The notes: generated from the sequence alone by a model not told the origin. A stretch of DNA of 64,000 nt from Metopolophium dirhodum (GCF_019925205.1 NW_026869907.1:394648-458647); one strand, 5' to 3'; counted from the first letter of the stretch, positions 1 to 14,400 are shown. A program made the numbers and translations.

Positions 1-643
1 ACTCTGAAATAATTCACTTCCAGTTTAACTCTCGTCATTATTATGAATAATATTGAAGCCACCATATAAATTAAAAAATTCTGTGTAAAATAAATCAATC
101 GATCAAGAAATAAAAAAAAAAGGTAAATTGCAGAATTTAGCATTATTATTTTATATTTTGATAATAATTACAAAAAATATAATTGAATTTGTAAAATAAT
201 GCAACTTTGTATCATTTAATAAATTGAATCAATTAAATTTGGACATTGTTTTTACTCCTAACAGAGGTAGCTGCCAGTCAAATACTATCGTACCTACCTT
301 TCAAAAACAATAATAACAGTTTAATTATATTATAACAGTTTAGTAATATGGAATGAGTTCATAGGTCAAGTCCAAATAAGGGTAAAATTAGTGTAATCTA
401 TTGATTAAAAATAATTTTTCATAATATTTATTTAAAGGTTGATGTAAATAAATGTATTTCATAATTTAAAAATGTTTTTATTTGAAGTGTTCAACAGTCG
501 AACAGTAATTTACTGTAAAATGTTTATAATTAATTCATGCATTTGTGTACTTTTCGCTAAATTATAGTTTTTGAACTGTTTGGTATTTGTTCAGTATATC
601 CAATACTGACAAAGACAGTTATTGAGTTATTGAGAGGAACTTT

Positions 644-655
644 GGGGGGGGGGGG
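644..655. repeat. Poly-G homopolymer (12 G)
   Basis: An uninterrupted run of G sits in otherwise AT-rich DNA. It is a simple homopolymer and probably length-variable. Confidence 0.9.
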
Positions 656-3600
656 CTAAGTCCCTATAATGACTAACGGATTGAAGAACTTCCGTCTTCC
701 GCTGACTTAATATATGATTAGCTCACTATATTCAAGACGTATTCAGTCGCACTGCAGATGTGACCAAAATATCCATCTACGAAAAATAGTTGATAAAATT
801 TCCAATTTGATGATGTCATCTTATCGTACCCAAGTAAGCCACAACCAGAGCATCTTTCATTGCAAATAAATTGCCACGCCCAATCAAATTGTTGCACGTG
901 CACTTTGCGAGGATCTCACATCAAATATCCAACAGTCCTACTCATTACAATATTATGTAACTTTACGACATTTATTATGATGATTAATACAAAAACGACT
1001 TTGTTAGTTGTTACAATAGAACTATAGTATTCTTAGAAGTTTCCAATGCTTTGTCGAACGTTAAAACGTTTACATTATTTTTGATATGTAACTATATTAT
1101 TATTATGTTATACGTTTATTTCAATTAACTCTCAGTCAATTACTTTTTTATTAATTCATAACGCGTTTTCACCAGTCATTACATTCCATATAACATTGGT
1201 GATTAATTTATTATAATACAATTTAGTTGGCATTATGTCATTATCACTACAAACATAAGTTAAATTACAGTTAAGCGTATGAAATTTAGTCATAAGTGCA
1301 TGCAAAATTCATGGCAATAATAATATATCAAGTAATTTGTACTGACATTTTGTATTAGATCCGTGATGGTGATCACCATCTGCAATTGTCATGTAGTCGG
1401 ACGTATCGTATATAATTATTAATTATATATCTTGTATATGACGGCGTGGCGCTATCAAGTTTGCTTTTGACCAATAATGTTATTGCGAACGTTTGTAGTC
1501 TGTTGAACTTGCTGATAATATGACAGAGAAGATAAATGTGTATACAAACAAATCTACACGGTATATACATGTACGATTTGATTACAATATTATGATTTGT
1601 GACAATGAAAATATTCTGAAGATTACGAAACTTTTACCAAAAAAATCTAAAATACTCGATCTGACGATCTATGAGATTACATATTATTGTATAAGGTTTG
1701 GGAATTTTTTTTTATAAATATTATTACTCTGCGTTTGCCATCTATTCAATATTACTTTAAAAAATTGATGTAATATAAGTAGCGTGTATGTATAATGTAT
1801 ATTGTATATTATACACTAAATTCAAAATATGATATTGGGGCCATGCTTATTTTATTAATATTTATTTGTGTATTCACAACCACAACTCTACAACTCTACA
1901 TAGTATCGGTGGTTATTACGTAGTTTAGTGGATCTGAAAATTATCAATGTGTAATTTACATGAACTGATTTAGATTTGTGTCAAATCCAGACAGTGACGC
2001 AAAACTACATTTCTAACGCTGATATCCACAAGAGGCGTGCCAGACATATTATTCAGCTCGTTTCATTCAATTGTGAAATTTCAGTTGAAATCCAAATTGT
2101 TTATTTATTGGACAGAATTGATAGTTTAATAATATGAATTAACATACCATAACTTATACATACTCCAAGGGTAAATTTATAAAGCAGTTATCAGTTAAAA
2201 CATCGTATATAGATTATACAATATTATGTGATGACATTCTTAATTAAACGCATACAACTATAAATGTATATGAAGCACGTCTAGGTAACAACAATTGTAA
2301 ATATCAATATTTTTGTGTAATAAAACACATTTTAAGAACATAATTGTTATACTTATATAAGAAAATACAAATTATACCGAGTCATTTTATAAATCTACCT
2401 TATGTAAAAATGTGCCAAAATCAAAATCAATATTTTTTTTTGTTTTTGTATGTAAATCAATATTTTGGATTCATATTTTGTATTTAATTACATATCGGTA
2501 AGTAGGTACTCAAACCATTCCACAATCATTAAAATTTGAAATCATGTATAAAATATGATGCTTTAAATAGAATCAATAAAAAAAAGCCATTATACGTTTT
2601 ACCTACCGGTTGACACAAAAAAGTTTAAATTAGCAAATTTCTACGTATACTGTATAATATTATGGACTATGTAGTATACAAAGAGCCGTTGTTATTACAC
2701 GGTCTAATTATTTGTCGACTTCGAAATTGAAGTGGTTTTATTTTTATGATTTACCTATAATATTTCCAACCATAATATTAAAATGTAATTATAAAACAAA
2801 GTTCTATGTGATTTCTGGGAAATTGATGAATATAAGTATAAAATATTACATGGGTACAATACTGATACATACATTTAATTCAAGTTTAAAAATCAAAAAG
2901 GAATATTTTATCACAACGATTTTGTTGCTGATCCGTTTAATTAAAGTGTTTTTAAAGAACAACATTTTTGATTAAAAAAAAACTAAATTAAACTTATTCT
3001 TTTTTTCAAAATAGATAATATAGTGATCTTTATATTTTATTGAATCGATTTTTTTCCAACACACATTTCTTATTAAATTCTTATTGTAAGCATTTCAATG
3101 TTATTAGCTTAGGATAGGTTAGTTTATAATTTTATTTAGCAAAGTTATTTTACATTATTAATATCAAACAAATAAAAAAAAAAAAAACTGATATGTTGCC
3201 AATTACTCCTCCTCCGTGGTATGCATGATTATAAACGATTAAAAGAACTTATACATTTTATACTCGTACTGGTAAGTAACCCACCGTATTTCAATACTAA
3301 AACCTATACCTAGCTTATCATGCAATAATTCTTATCACTTTTCCGTTTACTGTACAAAGTATTTTTGGAACATTTTTAAACCAATAACTAACAAGTAAAA
3401 CGTCCAACAATATTATTGTATATAATATTAGTATGATCATATTATGGATATGATTAGAATAAACGCATACGTTAACATTTCAACAATCCAAAACGTAAAA
3501 CCGTTATTAGGTACGTCATTGCAATAAGTCAAAGAATATCAGTTGACTCGAGAACGACAAAAAATATACCACGACTAGGGAACACCTTTTATAATATTAT

Positions 3601-3719
3601 GTTTCGTTATTATCACTGTTCTCTGAGTGATAACTGAAACAACCAATATTATAGCGGGCATGTCATAAATGTTGACATTTTTGTTTTTGTATATTAACAA
3701 TTTTTCTTTGGTTTTTTTG

Positions 3720-5180
3720 CGTGGAGAAACCATACCGTAAAGAGCAGCTCTATTACCGTCTGCAGTATCTAAAAAGTTGCGCCATGAAACTTTCGAAAAA
3801 CTATTTTCAGCCGAAAAATAAACACACGGTCGCGCGACTGACTGAAACAAAACACGGTGTCATCTGTAAAACCGATAAATTCCTCTGTCCACTTGGAATC
3901 TTGAATCTCGCCATGTAAGGTTTTACAAAGTATCGATCTGTAGAAAATGCATTCGCGGTTGCTGCGACTTTTCAAACGTTCTCTATAACACTCGACAACA
4001 ACAGTTTTACGTTCACCGCTGGATAAATCGTAATCGTGACGGTAAGTCCGTGGCATTATAATAAATTGTATTTTACACGCGCCGCGATAACGCCTATTTA
4101 TCGACGGCTATATTATTATTATGCGTATAATAGTGGAGGTTACGACTGCGGATGCGGTGGTGGTGGCGACGATGATCGGTGTATTAATAGAGGCACCTAT
4201 AACCCTAAACTGCCGGAAATTTACATGTTTATAATGTTATTGTAATAATATAATATTTAGCCATTTATAGGGGCACACGAAGAATTTTTAATGGGGTCGA
4301 GCAAAAGTTTGTATAAAACACTGCACAGAAAGCCACCACCGGCGTGTGCATATCAAAATAAACAATAATTATCGCGCACGTCGCCTCTTCGCTCACCAAA
4401 CCACCATACTTTACCATTACCCTTTACCACCGACCCTTTGCACCTATACTGTATACATAATAATAATACTAATAATAACGATGATGATGATAATAATAAC
4501 AATAATAATACAAGTATGAGGTACCTACGCGGGCCGTCTCTTTTTAATATTCAACGTACACGCGGCGAGATAACTTCTGCGTCGGGAATTAATGGAATTA
4601 TCAACTTTGTTGCATTTTGAGCGTTTGTCGCGTCGGGTAGAACTTTTCGGTGCCCGACACGTGATTATGAATTCAGCTTGCGTTGTGCCGGCCTTCCCGT
4701 GCTTGGTAAATCTCGCCTATACACGTATAGAAAAATACCGTATAGGTTTAGACGCAGAGTTTTCCCGACTCCGGTGGCCATGACGCTTCGGCTCTCTCCG
4801 CATCCCATCGGTTTCCACGGCCTGCCGTTGTAGAAAAAGAAAAATTTTTTTGATCTTCAGGAGCGATATCTCAACTGGTTTTTTTATAACGATAGTGTTG
4901 TGCGCCGGTCAGTTTTGGGACGTTTTGCACACATCGATCAACTCGTAAGAACAATATGACAATAATATTATAATATATACCACGAGAATGAATTAAGGAG
5001 GGTTATCGTTAGGTGTCGAACAAATAACGTATAACGAGAACAATGACGGTTTCGCATCGCTTTCGATTTAACGATTAATTTGTTCGTTTTTGTAAAGTAT
5101 AAAGTGGTACAATATTGTTTTTCGTGCGGCTGCAATTCGCCTGCGATATATCGAGTTTGACACGTCTTGTTTTCGCTCAT
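3720..5180. other. CpG-dense, GC-richer stretch, possible regulatory region
   Basis: CG dinucleotides are frequent here (for example around 3820-4100, 4370-4400 and 4500-4800), unlike the surrounding DNA. Several short open frames exist on both strands, but none shows a recognisable domain. They overlap one another, as expected when higher GC makes stop codons rarer. A promoter or 5' exon of the dpr-like gene, about 1-2.5 kb downstream, is possible but is inference only. Confidence 0.3.
4457..4513. repeat. Compound trinucleotide microsatellite (AAT/GAT)
   Basis: Interrupted AAT units flank a short GATGATGATGAT run. Read in frame this gives asparagine and aspartate strings, which I treat as a repeat artefact and not as a protein. 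Confidence 0.85.
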
Positions 5181-6332
5181 AAACAGAACTAAATACAACA
5201 TCATCATAATATTTTTACCGCGTTTCCGATCAGGTTTTCCAATTTAATTGTTTTTCTTAACAATTGTTTTTTGAAAATAAAAATTCAAAATAATTCTTAC
5301 ATAAATTACACGAATCGTGATTTGGCCCAAACAGCTAAAATCAGTTCCGAGTAAAAGCACTTAAAATCTATTGACATATCAAAAGTTTTAAAACAAGAAA
5401 CACATTTTTCATGTCGACATAAAAAATAGACTAATTTTGCCAATGATTTTTTTTAACATGAAAACTATTTTAATTTAACACAGTCCACAGGTAGGTTAAA
5501 TACATTTTAATGATACCAAAATACTGATTATAATAATAGAATTGAATTAAACTATGGTCTATATGATTAATTTGTTAAAATTTCACTGCGGTAAAATAAT
5601 AATAACAATAATATATCAAAAAAAAAAAAAAATTTTAATCATTTTATATATATTATATATTTTTAGTATGAAAGAGTTTAAAAAAATGAAACGAACAGTA
5701 AAAGCATAAAACTGTTATCACCACATTTTCGTTTTTACGTTGTGGACATTATGACGTGATCCTTTCAAACAATTTTACAGTATTGTGTTTAAAGTATCCA
5801 CAGAACTTAATTCTAAGACTGTCGATTTACAAAAACTTTTAAAACGGATCAAATATGAGAAACGAAAATCGAACAGATTAAAACGGTTTTGAGTATCTTA
5901 TAACGTTATATATTATATTTTTTCCTACGTATAGAATGTGCAAATACATTCGCGTACGACAGAAATGCTATTGATTCATTACTTTCCGGGAAATGAAATC
6001 AAATTACACTCTTTTTACAGTTTTCCGTTTCTCAAACTATAAATTATTTTTTTGCGTCTAAAAAATTGATGCACGTTAATGTGAATATACGAAACAATAA
6101 AATACAATTATAGCCTACACTTTGCGAAACCGTGTTAGCCTAGCCTGTCAAATTATATAAGGTTTTGTTGTAAATATCTTCGGCGGTCCGTTCGTTTCGA
6201 TTATGGTCGGACGCCTACTTAATAATGCCCCGTACCTGTAATATTCAACCGAAAATAAATAAATAATTATAACAAAAACAACGACAAGCGCACCCAATTG
6301 TTTATTAACTCGTATTTGTTTTCTGTTCACAG

Positions 6333-6493
6333 ATACCACTGCTTCTAGGAAGTTCTTGCAGGAGTTCCTACAGGATATCCCACCACCAATTATCGGGCCG
6401 GTGTTCGACAAAACGGTGCCGAATAACGTGACCGGGTTAGTTGGTAGAACCGCGTACTTACATTGCAGAGTCAAGAACCTGGGCAATCGAACC
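6333..6493 (+). CDS. dpr-like gene, internal exon: pre-Ig region and first half of Ig domain 1
   Basis: Internal coding exon of a Dpr-family immunoglobulin protein, a neuronal cell-surface recognition molecule whose Drosophila relatives bind DIP partners in synaptic matching. The 161-nt exon follows a pyrimidine-rich acceptor ending CACAG and is followed by the donor GTGAGT. Its first two bases finish a split codon, then 53 codons follow, ending in phase 0. The product has a proline-rich linker (DIPPPIIGPVFDKT), then VPNNVTGLVGRTAYLHC with the first Ig cysteine at about residue 44, then CRVKNLGNRT at the exon edge. NVT and NRT are potential N-glycosylation sequons. The motif set resembles the Dpr8/9/21 subgroup. 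It continues directly into VSWIR in the exon at 45296. The start codon and signal peptide lie upstream and were not found. An antisense open frame covers this exon but is a shadow. Confidence 0.93.
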
Positions 6494-9170
6494 GTGAGTA
6501 GTTGATACTTGAACACCTCTAAATAATATTTACCAAGAATCGTACAAAGCAATCGACGAAACCCGCCCCTTTAGCGTGTTTCAAGTAGAAGGGCATAACG
6601 ACATTGTAATAATATTATAATATTATAACAATTAATTATTATTATGGCTAGTATACGTTTCCTCGAATAAATGTTTATGTTCTATCGGCTTTAAACTGTA
6701 TATAAATCGTTTGCAATGGCAATAAAAACTTACAACACTAAAATTAACTACGTAGGTTTTTTTTCTTCTAGTAGGTAGTACTAGTATGGTAGTCCAGAAA
6801 TAATTAACGATACGAATGTAATAAAATAAAAAATAAAACATTTTCTTTTATATCCCAGCAACAATTTATACTTGTTGAAACTGTTCTGAAATTGCGAGGA
6901 CAATAACATTTTTTCTAAAAACATCTGTAGCGATTGTTTCTGAATTTACTGTGTATTTTATATCTTTCAGCATCTGGTATATATTTTTTAATTTTTCAAG
7001 TATTAGAAAGTTGATGAAAAAATTCTTGAAATCCATTGTCGTTATTTTTATAAACATCATAATTGGATGTATCACTGACAACCATCTTGACTACGTTCAT
7101 TTAACTAATGTCGATCGTACGCGATAGTTCATATAAAAACAAAGATGGCTAAATATTTCATAAAATTCTATTTTTTCACGATCCAATGGACGATAATATT
7201 ATAACATGCATATAGATATCGGGTATGTAAAATAAATGTAACTTTACTACGACCAATAAATTTTCTTTAATATTTTAAATTGTTTTTCAATCCTGCTTAA
7301 TTGTTTGATAATATCATCATAAATGTATGCGGATAGGCGTAGTGTTACTTGGGCACAATTTACCTACTTAATGTATGTCTATACTTCTTTATGAGTTATG
7401 CTTATAACCTTTATCATATATTTGTATTAAGATATTTTAAATAAAATTTAAGTACACCAAATTAATGATAAAAACTACAACATAACTGTTTGTTTGTTTC
7501 GTATATTTCTATTCTAAGAAGAAACAATTACATTTTTTAAACTTCGGACAACTTAGATCATTTAAGTCGGATAATTGAAAACCCCGTGAAATATAACCGT
7601 TTTATAGTTATTATTTTTTTTTATGTGATACGGAAACATCTGTTTCAAATTGTTCATGAACATTATTATGGTTGTGACCAGTATTTTCTTTTAGTGACCA
7701 GGTGTTACTGTTGGATAAAAAACAATTTTACTTATAATTATTGATGTCGATAAAAAATTAATTAAGCTGACCAAAGATTCAGATACCACTGTGATAACAA
7801 TAATTATTGTTCGTCCAAATTTCCCATTTTGTGGGTTAAAATACCATATTATTGGACCACACAGTAAACAATATTTGGCTTACATCCACACAATCTATAA
7901 AATAAGTAAATTTAAATTTTCACAACTAAACACCAAATCATTACTCATGTATGAAATATTATTCAACAACGATATTAAATTATATTAAATTATATAAATG
8001 CTTATTGTATTATAACATTATATTATTATATGTTATATAATACACATTGAATATTATTTTGTAGAGCATAATAACCACTTTTACAGTGTATAGGTAATAC
8101 CGTTAGCCTTAGCTAAATTTACACCATTCGAAATGTTTGCGCGATAGATTTTTCTGAATAATAATATTATTATATGAGTAATCTTTGTTGAACTATTATT
8201 ACAGGCTAATAATAATATGTCTTCGTATTTTTCTAATCATTACTAATCATGGAAATAAGTAAACTATATTGTATAATATAACACAATGAGGGTTTTGAGT
8301 AATGGAAATAATCAAAAAATCAATAATTATTGTGATATTTAGTTAAGTTGTATGTAAAGATACGATTTTAAGAACGAATATTCTATATTTATATAACTTT
8401 ACTGAAATCAAGAAGCAGTAAGAGTATTACAACGGAATCGGTTTTAGCAAATATTATAATAAATAGCGCAATGGGCTTATAACAACAACTATACATATTT
8501 GTCAAAGAGATATTTTGTAGACCTACATCAAACTAAATTATACGTAAATTCCTACATAAGGCAATAATTTACAATTTATATGATATTGGTGCATGATTTC
8601 ACATTCTGCAGTTGTAACATAATAATCTTGCAAAATAATTATTTTAAAGTATTCGCATGTATGTTTTAGTAATGAATTATATTATTTAAAGTATTATTAA
8701 AACTAATATATTGTAAATGAACAACTATTTTTTTCAACTACTTAAGTATAATATTTTAAATACATTTATTATTCGATCTAAATTAAAAAATGTATATTAT
8801 ACGTTGACAAAACATACTTTAATTATAATATACAGCTAATTTGAGTTTATATAATTATATGGTGAATTTTTAGTTCTTACCGAGTTTTTTTATAATCTAC
8901 GTTATTACTAATTAAAAAATATTATCACCCCTGTGAATAATTTAAAAAATAAAAGATAAATACTTGTATGAACAAAATCCATGTTAGCAAATTAATTAGA
9001 ATATAAATACAAATAAATAAAATAAGAATATCAAAAAGAAATTATTATGATAAAAAATACGTCTATTGATATTGGATCTGAGTATTTTATCATAATATAA
9101 CCCAAAACGTGATCTTTTGCAAAGTTTTGAAATTGAAACATTCAATTATTATTTTTATTTCAAATTAAGA
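6494..9170. other. Intronic AT-rich DNA, nothing recognised
   Basis: This is the first part of the large intron: low-GC sequence with scattered TATAATATTAT-type runs. I see no repeat, conserved coding segment or RNA gene. Confidence 0.6.
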
Positions 9171-9366
9171 CTTCGACAACTGAATTCTTTAGCCTGCTAC
9201 TGTGGGGAGGGTACTGTTTGTCTGAACACGTGAGTGTGCAGCAAGGATTTGTCACTAAAAATCCCTGGTGGTGGTTACCCATCCGGGAACTAGTGACACC
9301 AGTCGGTGCGTACACTCACAGCACATTCGCGACTGAAAGCAAACACCGCGCCTCGCCGAGCCACGT
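9171..9366 (-). mobile_element. SINE-like element with partial 5S-rRNA-like segment (copy 1)
   Basis: Its tail (CTTCGACAACTGA at the left end) and middle match the element at 23093-23251: both share the block ACCCATCCGGGAACTAGTGAC or a close variant. On the minus strand this reads CCCGGATGGGT, like the C box of the 5S rRNA promoter. The upstream (right-hand) part differs from copy 2 and lacks the A-box-like block, so this copy looks chimeric or comes from a different subfamily. GC content is well above the flanks. Confidence 0.55.
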
Positions 9367-9680
9367 TCAGTTATTATTGTGGCGATATGACGAGGAGATG
9401 AACTGAACTTATACACTAAATTCTTGGATTGGTAAATACCAGAGGGTTGATACAAAGTGGGGAGGAAATAATATCGCGTTGTTCAAATATTCAACATAAT
9501 ATTATTACGTTTTGCAATGAACAGATACACTGTGCGTCGGAATTCTATTTTCCGTACGCAGACGATGAGCAACGGCACGCGACTAATTATTTTCCTAAGC
9601 ACAACCACAATAATGTATAATATTCCGTGGCGATACGATTTGCCGTTTGTTCGAGTTATTGTGCAAACCAGAAAAGCTAC

Positions 9681-10416
9681 ACAGGTCGGTGTCATAATCC
9701 CCTTCCCACAAAAGTAAAATGTCTCGTAAAATTATTTCTATGAGCGTTTAATAAAACGTATACAACAACCCGTCTGCCACGGTTGCACCCCGCCGAAAAA
9801 ACCGCATCGACCCGCCGTGTTTCGGGGGTTTATACACCTATGCGGTCTCGACACTGGCGGTCAGCGCCTTTTAAGTGTCATTTAGTATTTACTCTCAATT
9901 TATTTCAAACTACCTGTGTATGCGATTGTAAGTGCCACCTGCGTTCGAATCTGACATGTATAATAATATGAAAAATGCGTTGGACACAGGAACACAAGAC
10001 TAGAGTGTACTAACGTGTATTATTGTACCTAACTGTTGGATACCACTGACCTAGACAGGTCGGTGTCATAATCCCCTTCCCAGAAAAGTAAAATGTCTCG
10101 TAAAATTATTTCTATGAGCATTTAATAAAACGTATACAACAACCCGTCTGCCACAGTTGCACCCCGGCGAAAAAAACCGCATCGACACGCCGTGTTTCGG
10201 GGGTCTAGACACCTATGCGGTCTCCACACTGGCGGTCAGCGCCTTTTAAGTGTCATTTAGTATTTACTCTCAATTGATTTCAAACTACCTGTGTATGCAA
10301 TTGTAAGTGCCATCTGCGTTCGAATCTGACATGTATAATATGAAAAATGCGTTGGACACAGAAACACAAGACTAGAGTGTACTAACGTGTATTATTGTAC
10401 ATAACTGTTGGATACA
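9681..10416. repeat. Tandem duplication, two copies of about 363 bp
   Basis: The segment 9681-10045 (starting ACAGGTCGGTGTCATAATCC) is repeated at 10055-10416, a period of 374 bp, with about nine unrelated bases between the copies. I see roughly a dozen substitutions and two or three tiny indels between them, so the duplication is not brand new. The unit is GC-richer than its surroundings, with no convincing open frame or terminal repeats. It begins about 300 bp after the SINE-like element ending near 9366. Confidence 0.9.
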
Positions 10417-13400
10417 CCGATTTTTAGCCACTCTAATTAATGACAACCACGACAGATTGTCATTGGCTTGTATATATTTCATAAAACAGAGGTTGGCAAA
10501 GTGATATCGCATTGTCGATATAAATGTATTTGAACGTCTGTGCTATTCAAATATATAAACTAAATTATTGATTTACAAATATATTATTATTATACGAATA
10601 TCTATACTTATAATATAGTAATTTTAAACTTTTTAACACAACATACTACAACAGCACATAATACTATAATACTGTCAGTCCTAACTCCTAATTATCCTGG
10701 AATGGTGCGAAGAGCATTTTAAATAACAAAAATAAATTGTGTTTCTATATTTTATTATTCCTAGAACACTTAAGTAAAAATATTATATTTGATCACAAAT
10801 GGTGACTAAAATTTCTCGTACTCCATTATTTTGAAATGAATTCACCCAAAATGGTACCATTAAGGCACTGACCACAGATGTCCGACGAACCCGAATGTGC
10901 GTTTATTCGGTCCACGATACTAACACGTGAATAAAAAAAATGTAAAGAGAATAAAGAAGCATAAAAATTGGCTTGTGTCTACAGAGATTTTCTCTATATG
11001 TATCGGCTTGGTAAATAGATTGCCATGAAGGATCGCCTCGTATTTCTGTGTGTGTGTGTTGTGAGTATAACGGTACTAAATATAACTTAGTCTAAGCCCT
11101 TAGGTCAGTCCAACACACCAACTTCGTATATCTTCTGTCCTAGTTGAAATATATCTGAACTGAAATAGTTTTGTCGCTTCTCGCGAAAACGTTAGGTAAG
11201 GTTATATATTTGCATCTACTTTTCCACGGCTGGTATAGGTACTCTACCTAAACATTTTATCCCTAAACCTTTAAATCGATATACCATATAGGTAATATAC
11301 ATATGTTGCACTTACCATGTTGGAAATACAAACATATGTTATTAATATAGATAGTTGTTAGTCTGACAGCAATATCGTCCGCAGGAATTTGTTGGATGGG
11401 GGAGGGGCATTTCTAAAGTTTTTGAATTAAAAATCTTATTTTAAAGATTTTTACATGCTTTTTCATGATTTTTATAAAAGTTTAACAAATTATATCTATT
11501 TAGCCACAAGAAAAAAAAAATATTAAATAAATCTACAAAAAAAAAAATAATAATATCTGTAAATAAGTTTTTTTCTAGATTAAAAAAGTCCAAAACGATC
11601 AGTTTGGTCTGTAAAACGTTTACAACTGTTTAAAATGTATACTATCGTTTATACTAAATTATTAATATAGTGCATTTTTTTTTAGTGCATTATTCAGAAT
11701 TCTTTGGGCATTAAAATCTCAGCCCTAATAATGATTATGATAATCGACCCAGAAAAAAAGCCTAAGCTGTTCCTACTTGCTCCCTTGGACGCTCTTGGCT
11801 GACAGACCTTCGTTTCGAATCGTTTCGTATGCAATAATTTCTCATTAAATTAAAATTGAACACATCCATTATAGTGACCTATTCAATAAATAGGTACACG
11901 TATACTCAAGAACTCGACACCTATACTGTATGTATAATTAGTGTTAACTACTTGCTCAATTTATACATTTATACTGATCTGCAATGCACTTATTTACTGT
12001 TGTTTTAATCTAATTTAGACATAACAATACCTACATCACCGAAATAATTAATACAGTAGTAAGATATGCAATTTACCTACCCAGTTAAAATACATGTTGT
12101 TTATTTTTTGCTTTATTGAATGATTGCTTACATTTTCAATTTTTAATTTCTAAGCAGTTTACTAATTGAGTAATTAAATATCGATTTTTTAACCACTATA
12201 GTTAATTAGTTATAAATATTTAAAGTTTTGATGAGAAGATTGAAGTAGTACAGGGGTACCCAACTTAATTTTTGTCCACTTCTCCACTCATCCAAGCTTT
12301 ATGTTAGGTAAACAGTTATAACTAATTACTAATTAGCTAATCGTTCGAAATTAAATTAGTATCTATTGAAAATGGAAATTTATGAAAAACAAATATGATT
12401 TATTATATCATAAAATCGGTTTAATGGCAATATAATTCATAATAATAAATTATATTATGTATATTATATATTATTTTTAATTTAAATTAAAAAATATTAT
12501 GTTATGGAATTTAAAATATAATATGCCATTACACAATTAATATAACGGTAAAAAGTATAATTTATTTTTCAAAAATATTAATGTGAAATCACTCAAAGTT
12601 ATGGAATACAAAATTATATTTATATATAGAAAAACGTTCATAATTTTGGAGAAAATTAGTAATACCTTAGTTAGTATAACCTAACCTAACCTAAAGATTC
12701 TCCATGCACACACGTTTCATCTACTGCCGAGGAGCGCATTGTATTTTACAAGGTTTTAAATATCTTACAGCGATCGTACTATTCTCAGTAATAAGTATAA
12801 CAACGTTACTGTACAAAAACGTTTACACAGCGCATTATAAATTTATGTATAAATTACACTTTGAGATTATTAAAATTGTAAATTATAAACCTTCAAACTA
12901 AAAGGAGATCCGTTGTAGTATACGTATAAATAAAGAATAACTTGTCACGTGACATTACTCCTATAATGTCACAATGTTATCTCGGTTGTTTTAAAACAAT
13001 TTATAATGACTGAACGCTGTAAGTTTAAGACGTGCAGGCAACGTTAATTCACGTTCTTTGGATGTAAATATTTAATTATTATTTAAATAGAAAAGAGATG
13101 TTTGAGAAGACTTTTTGTGGGGATGTTATTCATACGCATTACGCTTAGGTATCTATTATAATGAACAAAATTTGTCGTTTACCGGGTTTAAGAAAAATTA
13201 AGCAACGTCGAGGCAAATTATTGCGCAATGGGAAGCTCTGAATATTCATTTCTCGACATTCCATAATAAAACTATTACGTTCTTAAGTCACGATTCGTTA
13301 GTTTGTATAATATCTCTCTACTCTACTCGATAACAAAGCCAATATACGGTTGTTATAATATAACCTATTCAAAATAAGTACAGGCATAGATAACAGTGTT

Positions 13401-13839
13401 TTATTTTTTTATGGGAATAAGAACAAAAAGATTCTACAGATGCAGATTATAAAAGTTATCAAGTTCCTCTCTCTGTCATTGAATCCAGCAACGTATATCT
13501 TTTGCATTAGTGTAATATTGGTGTCATGCGTCTCGCGTGAGGAGGACCAATATTATAGCCTAACATTTAATAAACAATTGTATCTTATTTATTTTCGGTT
13601 TGAAAAAAAATGTGTACATTTTTTAATACCAAAACAGTCACACATTTGACTATAATATATTATATATTATATTGTACATATTGTATTCTTTTTCTATCGC
13701 CTAATGAAAATATATCGCTCCAAAGTGATAAACTGTCGCGCGAAAACACTGGTGTTATCTTATATTATTTTCAATTTATAGTCAGACGGCCAATGGAGAG
13801 CAAACATGTGCTATAAGTAACAGGGTCGTTTTATCCGTC

Positions 13840-14400
13840 GTACGTGTTTTGTCTTCGAAGCTTATATTTACTAGCCACGATATAAGATCGCCGCCTGCCA
13901 GACGCAATATTCAACCGCGCAAGACAAATAATACCATTCTACGTGTATCAATACCGAACGCCCAACTACGTTGTCCATAGCTAATCGTCGCGGAGTGTTC
14001 GAAAACGCCTAACTAAACACACCGGGGATTTTCTTCGAGCCGTGGTGCATAAATAACCGTATGAGTTTATTAAAAAAAAAAAAAAAAACATTCACGAGTA
14101 AAGAGTGGTGGCTGCCCGGCATCGGAGTTTATATCGCGTCACGGCTGTCGCGGATCCGTGGACATGATGATAATATTATCTAAAATAATTCATTAAATTC
14201 CGTCGGATGAGCTGATTGCACGTCACGGGTTTCACACTCCCGTATCGAGTTATCAATAATAAATTGCGGTTTAAGTACGGACGGGAATTACAGCGGGAGC
14301 TTGTGTATCGTCTATGCGCACGCCGCCGTCGATGACGAGAGATCAGTGTATTACAACCGCGTGTATCGTTTCCGTGGTTTTCTGAAAGATTCAAACGTCA
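13840..14400. other. CpG-richer intronic island
   Basis: CG dinucleotides are noticeably more frequent than in the flanking kilobases. No exon, repeat family or RNA gene was recognised. It could be an intronic regulatory element or an old transposon; the sequence alone does not decide. Confidence 0.25.

Larger units (their letters stand above)
1..6332. other. Upstream flank/intron of the dpr-like gene, no recognised exon
   Basis: This is AT-rich sequence before the first recognised dpr-like exon. No frame encodes a convincing signal peptide or other conserved protein segment. Because the exon at 6333 begins inside a codon, at least one upstream coding exon must exist; it is either outside the window or too short to recognise here. 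A 12-G homopolymer lies at 644-655 and a CpG-dense part at about 3720-5180. Otherwise I see only simple AT-rich DNA. Confidence 0.6.

Noticed and set aside
3575..4245. Cluster of short open frames on both strands
   Set aside because: The frames overlap one another in a CpG-richer region and none carries a recognisable protein signature.
6148..6552. 134-codon open frame on the minus strand
   Set aside because: It is antisense to the dpr-like exon at 6333-6493, which has consensus splice sites and a recognised Ig domain; the minus frame has no domain.
12680..12694. Three CCTAA units resembling insect telomere repeat
   Set aside because: Three units can occur by chance in AT-rich DNA and no longer array is present.
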